A stretch of 31,996 bases of DNA from contig DMES01000016.1 in assembly GCA_003450815.1 (NCBI GenBank), positions 1 through 31,996 on the forward strand, read 5' to 3'. A program made the position numbers and the translations under genes. Source of the stretch: Elusimicrobiota bacterium. GTDB taxonomy: Bacteria; Elusimicrobiota; Elusimicrobia; Elusimicrobiales; UBA9959. The notes beneath the pieces were generated by a model. It was not told where the DNA came from. It did not search any database and saw nothing but the letters and a program-made list of their open reading frames with translations. The number at the start of each line of letters is the position of its first letter. Within the stretch, counting starts at the first letter, position 1. Positions 16,356-24,076 of the stretch are shown here, one piece after another.

Positions 16356-18863
16356 ATGAAAACAACCACAATGGAAAAAAGAAAAATAGCACTTAGCGAA
16401 AACCAGGCCAAGGTTATAAAGGACAAATACCTGCGGGACGAAAACACCGTAGAGGAGCTTTTTGAGCGCGTTTCCCACAACATCGCGCTTGCGGAAATAA
16501 TTTTCAACCCTGAAGCGGAAAAATGGGGCGCCTTTGAGGGAGTGCGCTGCCGCATACTTGAAAACAATACGGACGGCAATACCACCCGCACCATTCTTTT
16601 TCATGACGGGCTGACAGAATGCTCGGAGAGGGAAGCCAATTTTATCAAATTCGTTTCAAACCTTGAAAAAATCCACACAAACATCACCCCGGCAAGAGAA
16701 GCGGCTACCCGCTGGCAGACCGAATTTTACGACATGATGGCGGATTTTGATTTCCTGCCCAATTCTCCCACCCTTATGAACGCGGGCCGCGATCTGCAGC
16801 AGCTCTCGGCCTGCTATGTGCTGCCGGTACCGGACTCAATGGAAGGCATAGCAAAAGCGCTTACCGCGCAAAGCCTGATACAGAAATCGGGCGGCGGCAC
16901 GGGGTTCTCGTTTTGCCGCGTGCGCCCGAAAGGCGATGTTGTGAAAAAGACTAACGGCGTGGCCTCTGGCGCTATCTCTTTTATGAAACTTTTTGACAAG
17001 CTTACCGATGTGGTAAAGCAGGGCGGCACGCGGCGCGGCGCGAACATGGGCATACTGCCCTACTGGCATCCTGAGATAAAAGATTTTATCACCGTAAAAT
17101 CCCAGCCCGGCGTGATGGAGAATTTCAATATTTCCGTGGCGCTTGACGACAAATTCATGAAAGCGGTGGGAACCAATTCATCGTATGACCTGATAAACCC
17201 CCACACTAAAGAGACGGCAGGCAGGCTGTCGGCGCGCGAAGTATTCAACGAGCTGGTTGAATCTGCATGGACAAGCGGCGACCCCGGCATAGTCTTCATG
17301 GATAAAATAAACGAAACCAACTCAAACCCCACCCCGGCACTGGGCCAGATAGAAAGCACAAACCCATGCGGAGAACAGCCATTATTACCCTGGGAATCCT
17401 GCAATCTGGGCTCTATAAACCTGTCCAACTTTATTACCGGCGAGATAACGCGCGGTCAGATAGATTATGAACGGCTGGGAAAGACTGTTACAAAGGCGAT
17501 TCGTTTTCTGGACAATGTCATAGAGATAAATAACTATCCCCTGCCCGAAATTGAAAAGATCGCCCGGGGCAACCGCAAAATAGGCCTAGGCGTTATGGGC
17601 TGGGCTGAAACAGCGGTAAAACTTGGCGTTGCCTACGACAGCCCCGAGGGCCTTAAAAAAGCGGAAGAGGTGATGAAGTTTATAAACGACAAGTCCCTTG
17701 AAGCTTCCGAGGAACTGGCAAAGGAACGGGGCGTTTTCCAGAACTGGAAGGGCTCTATTTATGACACGGAAAGCAAATATTTCAAAGGCGTGGCCGCAAA
17801 ACCCAGAAACGCCTCGCGCACCACCATAGCACCCACCGGCACCATAGCCATAGCGGCCGGTCTGCAGGGGTCGGGCATTGAGCCTTTCTTCGCCGTCGCC
17901 TATACCCGCTACAACGCCAAAGCCCTTGAGGCCATAAAGAGCGGCAAGGACGCCGACGCCAAGGACACTTTTTTTGAGGTGAATCCCCTGTTTAAAAAAC
18001 TAGCCGAAAAGAACGGCTATTTTGGCATGGAAGAAAAAGCCCTTTGGAAGAAAGTGGACTCAAACCACAAAGCCGTCCGGGGAATACCGGAAATCCCGAA
18101 AAACATACAGGACTTGTTTCCCACCGCTCACGATGTGTCCATAGAATATCATGTAAAGATCCAGGCGGCTTTTCAGAAATATATTGACAATGCCGTCTCA
18201 AAAACCATTAATATGCCCACAAGCGCCAAGGTGGAGGATGTGCGCAACTGTTACCTGCTTGCCCATAAACTGGGCTGCAAGGGCCTGACGGTTTACCGCG
18301 ACGGCTGTAAATCGCAGCAGGTTTTAAATATCGGCTCCACCCTACCCCAGGCAAAAAGCAAAAAGAAAAAAATACCGTACCAGTCTTTCGGAGTGTCGTC
18401 CGAGTATTTCCAGTTGAAAACCGGCTACGGGCCCCTGCACATACACATAAACTATAACGAGCACGGCCCCTACCAGGTGTTTACTAACATCCCCCCGCTC
18501 GGCACCGAAATAAGCGGTCTTACGGCCCTTATAGGCATTCTGCTTTCAAAATATCTCACTGAAGGCGGAGACCCGATCAAGGTCATTAAACACCTCAACT
18601 CGGTTAAGGGCGACAGGCCGATGGGGCTGGGCGAGAACCGCATTAACTCCATAGCGCACGGCATAGCCATAGCGCTCAGAAGCCACCTGAAACGCACCGG
18701 CCAGTTGGCCTCCGACCAGGATATTAACGGACAGGAAAAGCTGGAACTTTGGGAAGTCACGCGCACCCAGTACTGCCCGAAATGCTATTCCTCAAATGTC
18801 TCATATGAATCCGGCTGCTCCGGCCCCACCTGCCACGACTGCGGATACTCGGAGTGCTCTTAA
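16356..18863 (+). CDS. nrdJ: Vitamin B12-dependent ribonucleotide reductase (class II)
   Basis: It reduces ribonucleotides to deoxyribonucleotides using adenosylcobalamin, independently of oxygen. The catalytic alpha/beta barrel shows SACYVL with C153, KSGGGTGFSF at 177-186, TRRGANMG at 225-232, and the active-site NPCGE (N336, C338, E340) with C349 in ESCNLGS. C153/C349 are the expected redox pair and C338 the thiyl-radical residue. A TSCPD-like domain follows (about 700-785). The C-terminus carries a zinc-ribbon-like cysteine cluster (YCPKC...GPTCHDCGYSEC), likely the reducing tail. The length of 835 fits. GGGAG lies about ten bases before the ATG. It is monocistronic, with its own promoter and 3' palindromes. 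It depends on cobalamin, but no B12 genes are in view. Confidence 0.95.
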   Translation: MKTTTMEKRKIALSENQAKVIKDKYLRDENTVEELFERVSHNIALAEIIFNPEAEKWGAFEGVRCRILENNTDGNTTRTILFHDGLTECSEREANFIKFVSNLEKIHTNITPAREAATRWQTEFYDMMADFDFLPNSPTLMNAGRDLQQLSACYVLPVPDSMEGIAKALTAQSLIQKSGGGTGFSFCRVRPKGDVVKKTNGVASGAISFMKLFDKLTDVVKQGGTRRGANMGILPYWHPEIKDFITVKSQPGVMENFNISVALDDKFMKAVGTNSSYDLINPHTKETAGRLSAREVFNELVESAWTSGDPGIVFMDKINETNSNPTPALGQIESTNPCGEQPLLPWESCNLGSINLSNFITGEITRGQIDYERLGKTVTKAIRFLDNVIEINNYPLPEIEKIARGNRKIGLGVMGWAETAVKLGVAYDSPEGLKKAEEVMKFINDKSLEASEELAKERGVFQNWKGSIYDTESKYFKGVAAKPRNASRTTIAPTGTIAIAAGLQGSGIEPFFAVAYTRYNAKALEAIKSGKDADAKDTFFEVNPLFKKLAEKNGYFGMEEKALWKKVDSNHKAVRGIPEIPKNIQDLFPTAHDVSIEYHVKIQAAFQKYIDNAVSKTINMPTSAKVEDVRNCYLLAHKLGCKGLTVYRDGCKSQQVLNIGSTLPQAKSKKKKIPYQSFGVSSEYFQLKTGYGPLHIHINYNEHGPYQVFTNIPPLGTEISGLTALIGILLSKYLTEGGDPIKVIKHLNSVKGDRPMGLGENRINSIAHGIAIALRSHLKRTGQLASDQDINGQEKLELWEVTRTQYCPKCYSSNVSYESGCSGPTCHDCGYSECS

Positions 18864-18864
18864 C

Positions 18865-18886
18865 CCGAAAATTGCGGCAATTTTCA
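18865..18886 (+). repeat. Compact hairpin at the nrdJ stop
   Basis: GAAAATTGC, one base, then its complement begin within four bases of the nrdJ TAA. An almost identical structure sits at the metG stop (23251-23273). No U-tract follows. Confidence 0.7.
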
Positions 18887-18900
18887 GGTCCAGTAAGATT

Positions 18901-18938
18901 AATTTCCCGGAAAATTAAATTTAATTTTCCGGGAAATT
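18901..18938. repeat. Perfect 38-bp palindrome
   Basis: Each 19-base half (starting AATTTCCCGGAAAATTAAA) is the exact reverse complement of the other, with no spacer. It lies between nrdJ and the orphan nuclease-like gene. It could be a terminator-like hairpin for nrdJ, an operator, or a cruciform boundary of the AT-rich insert. Confidence 0.85.
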
Positions 18939-18998
18939 GCTTATCTAAAGTCTCCAAAAGGGTTAAAAGGCACATACAGAAAGAGGTCAAGAGGTCTT

Positions 18999-19736
18999 AT
19001 GAAATGGGAAACCAGCACATACAGTAAAGTTTGCATAGCATGTTTTGATGGCAGTATAACGAGAATGCTGCAATATGCCAAAGATTATATAGCAAAAGGT
19101 TCAACATCTGTTCAGCCACTAGGCAAGACATTTCGCGATATCGTAGGAACGCGAAATAGAAAGAATTGGTGGACACAGGCTTCTGTTGTCATTAATAAGT
19201 ATATTGGGTCACAGACAAAAACAGATAATATTTCCCCGAAACCTTTTAGGTTGGACCGGTCATATCATTCAGGTTATTTTGAAAAATTAGCTGAACATCT
19301 TTTTTTGGCGGATTTACTGAAACATTCAATAAAAGCACAGAAACCGCTTATCGAAATCTCAAAGCCAGAAGCTGACATTTTTGGATACGATTTGGTTTTA
19401 ACATGTAATCGGGTTATCCGCCATATTCAAGTTAAAAGTTCAACTTCCACAGGAAAAGTTCAATACCACAAAATCCATGAGAATTTGAAAAATTATCCAT
19501 CTGCTTGTGTTGTATGGATTGTTATTGATGAGAAATTCGATTTAGAGTATCGATTTTTTGGAAACACTCCAGGGGAACCAATTCCTGACCTTTCGGAATT
19601 TCACTATGCGCAACATACAAAAGGCAATGCTAATGGTGAAAAAGCCTTGCGAAAAAATATACGGAAAATTCCAAAATCAAAATTCGAGAAGTTGGCTGAT
19701 ATTAAAGAACTTGAAACAAAACTTTTTGGCAAATAA
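18999..19736 (+). CDS. Orphan protein with PD-(D/E)XK nuclease-like signature
   Basis: I do not recognise a named family for this 245-residue protein. Its middle shows the order expected of PD-(D/E)XK nucleases: a helix with E95 (GYFEKLAEHLFLADLL), then D126 and D131 in EADIFGYDLVL, then Q144-x-K146 in IRHIQVKSS. This resembles restriction or Mrr-like and DUF4365-type domains. The N-terminal 75 residues (aromatic, basic, NRKNWWTQASVVINKYIG) may bind DNA or a partner. The coding sequence is clearly more AT rich than its neighbours, suggesting transfer. It lies between a 38-bp palindrome and a 200-bp inverted repeat, with no methyltransferase nearby. GAGG lies about five bases before the ATG. 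The nuclease role is inference. Confidence 0.7.
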   Translation: MKWETSTYSKVCIACFDGSITRMLQYAKDYIAKGSTSVQPLGKTFRDIVGTRNRKNWWTQASVVINKYIGSQTKTDNISPKPFRLDRSYHSGYFEKLAEHLFLADLLKHSIKAQKPLIEISKPEADIFGYDLVLTCNRVIRHIQVKSSTSTGKVQYHKIHENLKNYPSACVVWIVIDEKFDLEYRFFGNTPGEPIPDLSEFHYAQHTKGNANGEKALRKNIRKIPKSKFEKLADIKELETKLFGK

Positions 19737-19762
19737 GATTAGCGGTTTCCCATAAATTCAAG

Positions 19763-19965
19763 AAAGAGCCGGCGGGTTTTCCGCGCGCTCCCTTGAGGGT
19801 TTTAAGACCGGGGTCTGGAGCGAATCCTTATCATTAAAGGACGGCGAGGACCGTTCAAGCCGTCCCGCTGTGCCGGGACGGCGCGTTCCGCAGCCGGCGG
19901 AAGACCCCGGTCTTCTTCACAATAAAACCCGGTCTTGGAGCGCGCGGAAAACCCGCTGGCTCTTT
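19763..19965. repeat. Large nested inverted repeat element
   Basis: The outer arms at 19763-19792 and about 19936-19965 are complementary at 28 of 30 positions (AAAGAGCC(G/A)GCGGGTTTTCC...). Inside them AGACCGGGGTCT at 19805-19816 is matched by AGACCCCGGTCT at 19902-19913, with GGGTTTTA segments alongside. The centre has a 9-bp hairpin, GCCGTCCCG and its complement (19859-19867 and 19874-19882). The whole could fold as a long branched RNA or extrude as a cruciform. No reading frame is supported in it. It could be a non-autonomous mobile element, a structured RNA or a replication/recombination site. Confidence 0.8.
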
Positions 19966-19987
19966 CATTAAGGCCCAGAAAGTGCGG

Positions 19988-20019
19988 GAAATCCGGAATA
20001 GCCGGGATTTCTTATTTTT
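19988..20019 (+). terminator. Possible intrinsic terminator
   Basis: GAAATCCGG pairs with CCGGGATTTC across a 5-base loop with one bulge and is followed by TTATTTTTA. It would isolate tmk from upstream transcription. Confidence 0.5.
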
Positions 20020-20075
20020 AATATCCAGACACTCAACCGCTATTCCGCCGCTTCCCCCCGCCCTTGGCCCTTTGC

Positions 20076-20081
20076 TATCAT
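20076..20081 (+). promoter_or_regulatory. Putative extended -10 of tmk
   Basis: TGCTATCAT provides an extended -10 (TGn before TATCAT). It is six bases upstream of the ATG at 20088, which fits a leaderless mRNA. No ribosome site is present. Confidence 0.45.
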
Positions 20082-20087
20082 ATAGCT

Positions 20088-20714
20088 ATGAAGAGAGGGT
20101 ATTTCATCGTTCTGGAAGGCCCGGACCGTTCGGGAAAATCCACACAGGCTAAACTGCTTAAGGAATGGCTTGAAGGCAGAGGATTCTCCGTTATCCTGAC
20201 GCGCGAACCCGGCGGCACAAAAATTTCGGAGCAAGTGCGCAAAATACTTTTAGATCCGAAAAATAACATAGAGCGCCTTACTGAACTTTTCCTTTATGAA
20301 TCCTCCAGAGCACAACACACGCTTGAGATAATACTGCCCGCGCTCAAAGCCGGCAAGGTGGTTATCTCAGACCGTTTCACCCTGTCCACCGTAGCCTACC
20401 AGGGCTATGGCCGCGGCCTGCCCATAAAAACCGTAAACACCCTTAACACCATAGCCACCTGCGGCCTTAAATCGGACCTTATTTTCGTTTTTGACATACC
20501 CGACAGAATATTTGCCGAAAGAGAAAGGCTGGCCCTGAAACTTTCGGGACCGGACCGCATAGAGAGCGCCTCAGCAGCTTTTAGAAAAAGAGTGAACAGA
20601 GCTTATAAAATTCTTGCGGGAAAACAAGGCATGATCCGCATAAACGGAGCGCTAAGCCGGGCAAATATTCAAAAAGAGATTATAACTCGTGTCAGACGAC
20701 TTATAGGAGTATAA
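20088..20714 (+). CDS. tmk: Thymidylate kinase
   Basis: It phosphorylates dTMP to dTDP in the cytosol. The P-loop GPDRSGKS is at 11-18, followed by the LTREPGGT substrate motif, VISDRFTLSTVAYQGYGRG (DRF motif) and a lid with basic residues (ERERLALK). The length of about 208 is normal. The frame can start at a TTG at 20064, but the ATG at 20088 fits the family N-terminus and the -10 position. It begins a tmk-holB-metG run with gaps of 3 and -4 bases, a common bacterial order. Confidence 0.95.
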   Translation: MKRGYFIVLEGPDRSGKSTQAKLLKEWLEGRGFSVILTREPGGTKISEQVRKILLDPKNNIERLTELFLYESSRAQHTLEIILPALKAGKVVISDRFTLSTVAYQGYGRGLPIKTVNTLNTIATCGLKSDLIFVFDIPDRIFAERERLALKLSGPDRIESASAAFRKRVNRAYKILAGKQGMIRINGALSRANIQKEIITRVRRLIGV

Positions 20715-20717
20715 TTG

Positions 20718-21773
20718 ATGGCGCTTTCAAAAATAATCGGCCACGATAAAATAATAGCGCGCCTGAACGCCCTTCTGACCTCGGAACGGGTGCCGCCGGC
20801 GCTGCTTTTCGCCGGCCCTGAAGGTGTAGGAAAATTCCTGGCCGCCAAAGAATTCGCGCGGACCCTTACCTGTCTGCATAAACCTCCGGAAGAACCGGCC
20901 TCCGAAGAAAACCTTTTCAGCTCTCTCTCCGGTCCCGTCCTTCAGCCTTCAACCTTAAGCCTTCAGCCCTCTATCGAGGCTTGCGGCCGCTGCGCCTCCT
21001 GCATGCAGATAGACAGCGGCGCGCATCCAGACGTCAGGATAATAGACACCGTTTTCCAGGCAGCTCTGCTCCAGGAGGAGGAAAGCCGCAACCTGAAGGT
21101 GGATACCATACGCGAACTCTGCCGCTACGCCAATCAGACCTCCATCCTTTCAGCCCGTAAAGTTTTTATAATCCGCGACGCGGAGGCCATGGTACCGCAG
21201 GCCCAAAACGCGCTTTTAAAGACCCTTGAGGAACCGCCGCCAGGCACTGTGCTTATACTCACGGTTTCAAGGAAAAACGCCCTGCTTTCCACCATAATGT
21301 CCCGCTGCTACACCCTTGACTTCACCGCCCTGCCGCGCACTGCGCTTGAAAGACTTCTTGAGGCACAGGGTATCACTCTTGACGAAGCGGCCGCTTTAAG
21401 TTTACTGTCGCAGGGCTCGCTTAAAAAAGCGGCGGATTTACTTAAGCTTTCCGACCGCCTTAAAGGCGCTCCGCCGCTGGACGGAATGGGGGCGTTTAAA
21501 ATGTCCGCCTCGCTCCCCAAAGACACTCACCGCGCCAGGCATGAGGTGGGCATACTGCTTGATTTACTGCTCGCAGAAGCCAGAAACCGCTGGGCCGCAT
21601 CGCCCACGGACTCTAAAAAACCGCTTTCCGCCCTGGTGACAAAGCTGCTCGCCCTGCGGCGCATGACGGCCCAGAACGTATCCTATGCTCTTATACTTGA
21701 AACAGCTTTGCTTGAAAGCGAAAAACTCGGCATTTTGCCAAAAAACATAATAAAGACGGGAGATTCACAATGA
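20718..21773 (+). CDS. holB: DNA polymerase III delta-prime subunit
   Basis: This is a clamp-loader subunit (AAA+). The degenerate P-loop GPEGVGKF and the SRC motif (STIMSRCYTL) fit delta-prime, which does not hydrolyse ATP. The zinc module ligands are C52, C89, C92 and C95 (CGRCASC). The spacing between the first and second cysteine is about 36 residues, much more than I expect for the family. Part of it, VLQPSTLSLQPS, is encoded by a repeat arm. QAQNALLKTLEEPP is the conserved sensor-side segment. GGAG ends eight bases before the ATG at 20718; a TTG three bases earlier is possible. It overlaps metG by four bases. Confidence 0.92.
   Translation: MALSKIIGHDKIIARLNALLTSERVPPALLFAGPEGVGKFLAAKEFARTLTCLHKPPEEPASEENLFSSLSGPVLQPSTLSLQPSIEACGRCASCMQIDSGAHPDVRIIDTVFQAALLQEEESRNLKVDTIRELCRYANQTSILSARKVFIIRDAEAMVPQAQNALLKTLEEPPPGTVLILTVSRKNALLSTIMSRCYTLDFTALPRTALERLLEAQGITLDEAAALSLLSQGSLKKAADLLKLSDRLKGAPPLDGMGAFKMSASLPKDTHRARHEVGILLDLLLAEARNRWAASPTDSKKPLSALVTKLLALRRMTAQNVSYALILETALLESEKLGILPKNIIKTGDSQ
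20939..20970. repeat. Word-repeat arm inside holB (CTTCAGCC word)
   Basis: Tandem CCTTCAGCCTTCAACC and AAGCCTTCAGCCC copies are translated as VLQPSTLSLQPS. The same word forms the full element at 31851-31932. Only one arm is evident here. Confidence 0.65.
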
Positions 21774-23248
21774 CCAAAAAATATTTTTATATAACCACAC
21801 CTCTTTATTATGTGAACGACAAGCCGCATGTGGGACACGCATACACAACGCTTGCCGCCGATATACTGGCCCGGCATTTGCGCGCCGCCGGGAAGGATGT
21901 TTATTTTCAGACCGGGACCGATGAGCACGGCTCCAATATTGAGAAAATAGCCCGTGAAAAAAACATTGAGCCGGAAACCTGGTGCAGGGAGATTTCAGCC
22001 GACTTCAGGAACCTATGGAAAACCCTGAACATCAGCTACGATTATTTTATCCGCACCACAGACCCCGACCACGAGCGCAGAGTGCAGGCCGCCTTTGAGC
22101 GGCTGCTTGAAACAGGCGACATCTACCCCGGCTCTTACACCGGGCTTTACTGCCACTCCTGCGAGACTTTCATGGATGTGGAAGAGCTGGTAAACGGCAA
22201 TTGCCCTGTGCACGGCAAACCGCCGGAACAGGTGAGCGAAGAAACTTATTTTTTCAAACTGTCAAAATACCAGGGTCCCCTGCTAGAGCATTATGCCAAA
22301 AACCCGGATTTTCTGGCTCCGAAACACCGGGCACAGGAAATAATCAATTTCGCAAAGTCCGGTCTGAAGGATATATCGGTTTCAAGAACCAAGGTGGCCT
22401 GGGGGGTAAAAGTGCTCTCAAACCCGAAACACACTGTTTATGTATGGTTTGACGCCCTTTTGAACTATGCTACCGGCGCCGGCTACCACCCGCAAACCTC
22501 AGACCCCGTTTTCGCGGAAAAATGGCCGGCGGATGTGCACCTGGTAGGCAAGGAAATTTTCCGTTTTCACTCCGTAACCTGGCCCGCTATGCTTATGGCG
22601 TTGGGGATTGAACTGCCTAAAAAAATCTATGCCCACGGCTGGTGGACTGTGAACGGAGAAAAAATGTCAAAGTCAAAGGGCAATTTTATAAATCCGGAAG
22701 ATATAATCCGGGAGTACGGGCTGGACGCTTTCCGTTATTTTCTTTTCAGGGAAGTGCCCTTCGGAGCTGACGGTGATTTTTCTCACGATTCCTTTAAGCG
22801 GCGCTATAACGCGGACCTCGCCAACGATTTCGGAAATCTTTTTTCCAGGGCGCTGAACATGGTTAACAAATACCTGGAGGGCCGCCTTCCAGGCAAACCC
22901 GAAGGCGGGGCGCTTTTCACCGAATTTTCAAAGCGCACGACGGAGATAGACAAAAAACTGGAACAATTGCAGTTTGGCGAGGCATTGGACATTATCTGGC
23001 AGGCGGTTTCCACCCTGAATAAAAAAATAGACACGGAAAAGCCCTGGGAAATGGCAAAGAAAAATCCGCAGGCGCTGAAGCCGCTGCTTCACGATTTAGT
23101 ATGGTGTCTGCGTCTTATAGCCGGCTGGACATACCCCTTTATGCCCGACACCTCGGCCAAAATGCAGATGCATCTGGCCGTAGGCAATGAAAGCGCCGAA
23201 GGCGTGGAACCGCCGAAAATACCCGCGCTTTTTCCGCGTAAGCAGTAA
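21770..23248 (+). CDS. metG: Methionyl-tRNA synthetase
   Basis: This class I aminoacyl-tRNA synthetase charges tRNA-Met. The HIGH-type motif PHVGH is at 19-23 and KMSKS at 298-302. The connective domain has one zinc knuckle (YCHSCE...NCPVHG). The anticodon-binding helices follow (about 355-480). At 492 residues it lacks the C-terminal EMAP/Trbp111-like dimerisation domain found in some homologues. The ATG overlaps the holB stop (ATGA), so the two are translationally coupled. Confidence 0.96.
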   Translation: MTKKYFYITTPLYYVNDKPHVGHAYTTLAADILARHLRAAGKDVYFQTGTDEHGSNIEKIAREKNIEPETWCREISADFRNLWKTLNISYDYFIRTTDPDHERRVQAAFERLLETGDIYPGSYTGLYCHSCETFMDVEELVNGNCPVHGKPPEQVSEETYFFKLSKYQGPLLEHYAKNPDFLAPKHRAQEIINFAKSGLKDISVSRTKVAWGVKVLSNPKHTVYVWFDALLNYATGAGYHPQTSDPVFAEKWPADVHLVGKEIFRFHSVTWPAMLMALGIELPKKIYAHGWWTVNGEKMSKSKGNFINPEDIIREYGLDAFRYFLFREVPFGADGDFSHDSFKRRYNADLANDFGNLFSRALNMVNKYLEGRLPGKPEGGALFTEFSKRTTEIDKKLEQLQFGEALDIIWQAVSTLNKKIDTEKPWEMAKKNPQALKPLLHDLVWCLRLIAGWTYPFMPDTSAKMQMHLAVGNESAEGVEPPKIPALFPRKQ

Positions 23249-23250
23249 CC

Positions 23251-23273
23251 CCGAAAATTGCGGCAATTTTCGG
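23251..23273 (+). repeat. Compact hairpin at the metG stop
   Basis: CCGAAAATTGC, one base, then its exact complement form an 11-bp palindrome starting two bases after the TAA. It is nearly identical to the one after nrdJ. No U-tract. Confidence 0.75.
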
Positions 23274-23285
23274 AAGGCTGAAACA

Positions 23286-23334
23286 TGTGACACTGGCCTG
23301 TTGTGGGCCTATTGCGACACTGTCCACAACTTAG
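23286..23334. repeat. Dispersed TGTGACACTGGCCTGT repeat
   Basis: Sixteen identical bases, then a further related stretch (GGGCCT, CTGTCC, C-AC), are shared with 26540-26582, which lies inside a gene. It sits in the gap after metG. Confidence 0.7.
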
Positions 23335-23399
23335 GGATGAAGGATGAGCAAAAAAACAAGTATTATTTTTTTCCCCACATCCCGTATCCCTCATCTCTC
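23333..23399. repeat. Word-repeat inverted element (GGGATGA word)
   Basis: The left arm is AGGGATGAAGGATGAG (23333-23348). The right arm is CATCCCGTATCCCTCATCTC. The left arm supplies the start codon of the next gene, and the right arm lies within that gene's first codons. Confidence 0.7.
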
Positions 23400-24006
23400 T
23401 AAATTCAAACTGCTGTTTACAGGCTACTGTTTACTTATTAACGGCGCCTTTGCGCCGAGGCAGGCGCTTGCCGGCTGGCTTTTGTGGGAATCTCCGAAAG
23501 AAGTTACCGCGCCTCAAAATGAAAAAGTTATCGCTTCTGCCGCTGAACTTGGTGACTCTACTCCGGAATTCGCATTCTCCCGCTCAGGCGGGAAAAAAAT
23601 ACCGGCAAATTTCTTTTTTTCAGTCAGGCTTTCAAGCCTGCGCTCTTTTACCGCTGCCGGCAGCTGGACTGAATGCGAAACAGAACTGACTAAATCCGCT
23701 GGGCAGGCCCTTAAAAAATTTTATTCAGGGCAAAAACCGACCAATATACTTCCCGCCAAAAGCTGGCTGCTTGGCAAAAAACCACAGGATCTCTCGTTTT
23801 GCGGAACTCACGGCAACAACTCTGAAATTTATTTCTGGCGGCTCCCCTTTCGCGACCTGAGCGGCAAGCCTTTTTGGGCCGCGGCCGTTTACGGAGCGAA
23901 AGCTTTGGATACGCTTGAAGCAATGTCAAAAACCTCCAAAACAAAAACGGTTAAAATTAAAAACGCCCGTTCGAAGAACGAAGCGTTTTTAATTTCAATC
24001 AGGTGA
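23344..24006 (+). CDS. Putative exported protein of unknown function
   Basis: This 220-residue protein has an unusual N-terminus: about 18 residues encoded by the word-repeat element, then a signal-peptide-like segment (KLLFTGYCLLINGAFA) with possible cleavage near ALAG. The mature part contains SFCGTHGNNSEIYFWRLPF and a basic C-terminus (KTSKTKTVKIKNARSKNEAF). No known domain is recognised. In-frame ATG, GTG or TTG alternatives between the element and the hydrophobic segment are absent, so the ATG at 23344 (or a non-standard start) is needed. It follows metG and is convergent with pssA across a word-repeat element. Moderate certainty that it is expressed. Confidence 0.6.
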   Translation: MSKKTSIIFFPTSRIPHLSKFKLLFTGYCLLINGAFAPRQALAGWLLWESPKEVTAPQNEKVIASAAELGDSTPEFAFSRSGGKKIPANFFFSVRLSSLRSFTAAGSWTECETELTKSAGQALKKFYSGQKPTNILPAKSWLLGKKPQDLSFCGTHGNNSEIYFWRLPFRDLSGKPFWAAAVYGAKALDTLEAMSKTSKTKTVKIKNARSKNEAFLISIR

Positions 24007-24016
24007 AGACAGCAGT

Positions 24017-24071
24017 GTGTAGGGTAATGAGTTCCTTATAACTATACCCTCTACCCTACCCCCTATACCCT
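24017..24071. repeat. Word-repeat inverted element (CCCTATACCC word)
   Basis: The left arm GTAGGGTAATG, a core with GAGTTCCTTATAAC, and the right arm with repeated ACCCT(A/C)TACC lie between the convergent exported-protein and pssA genes. It belongs to the same subtype as 30029-30124 and 31150-31221. Confidence 0.75.
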
Positions 24072-24076
24072 TCTTT

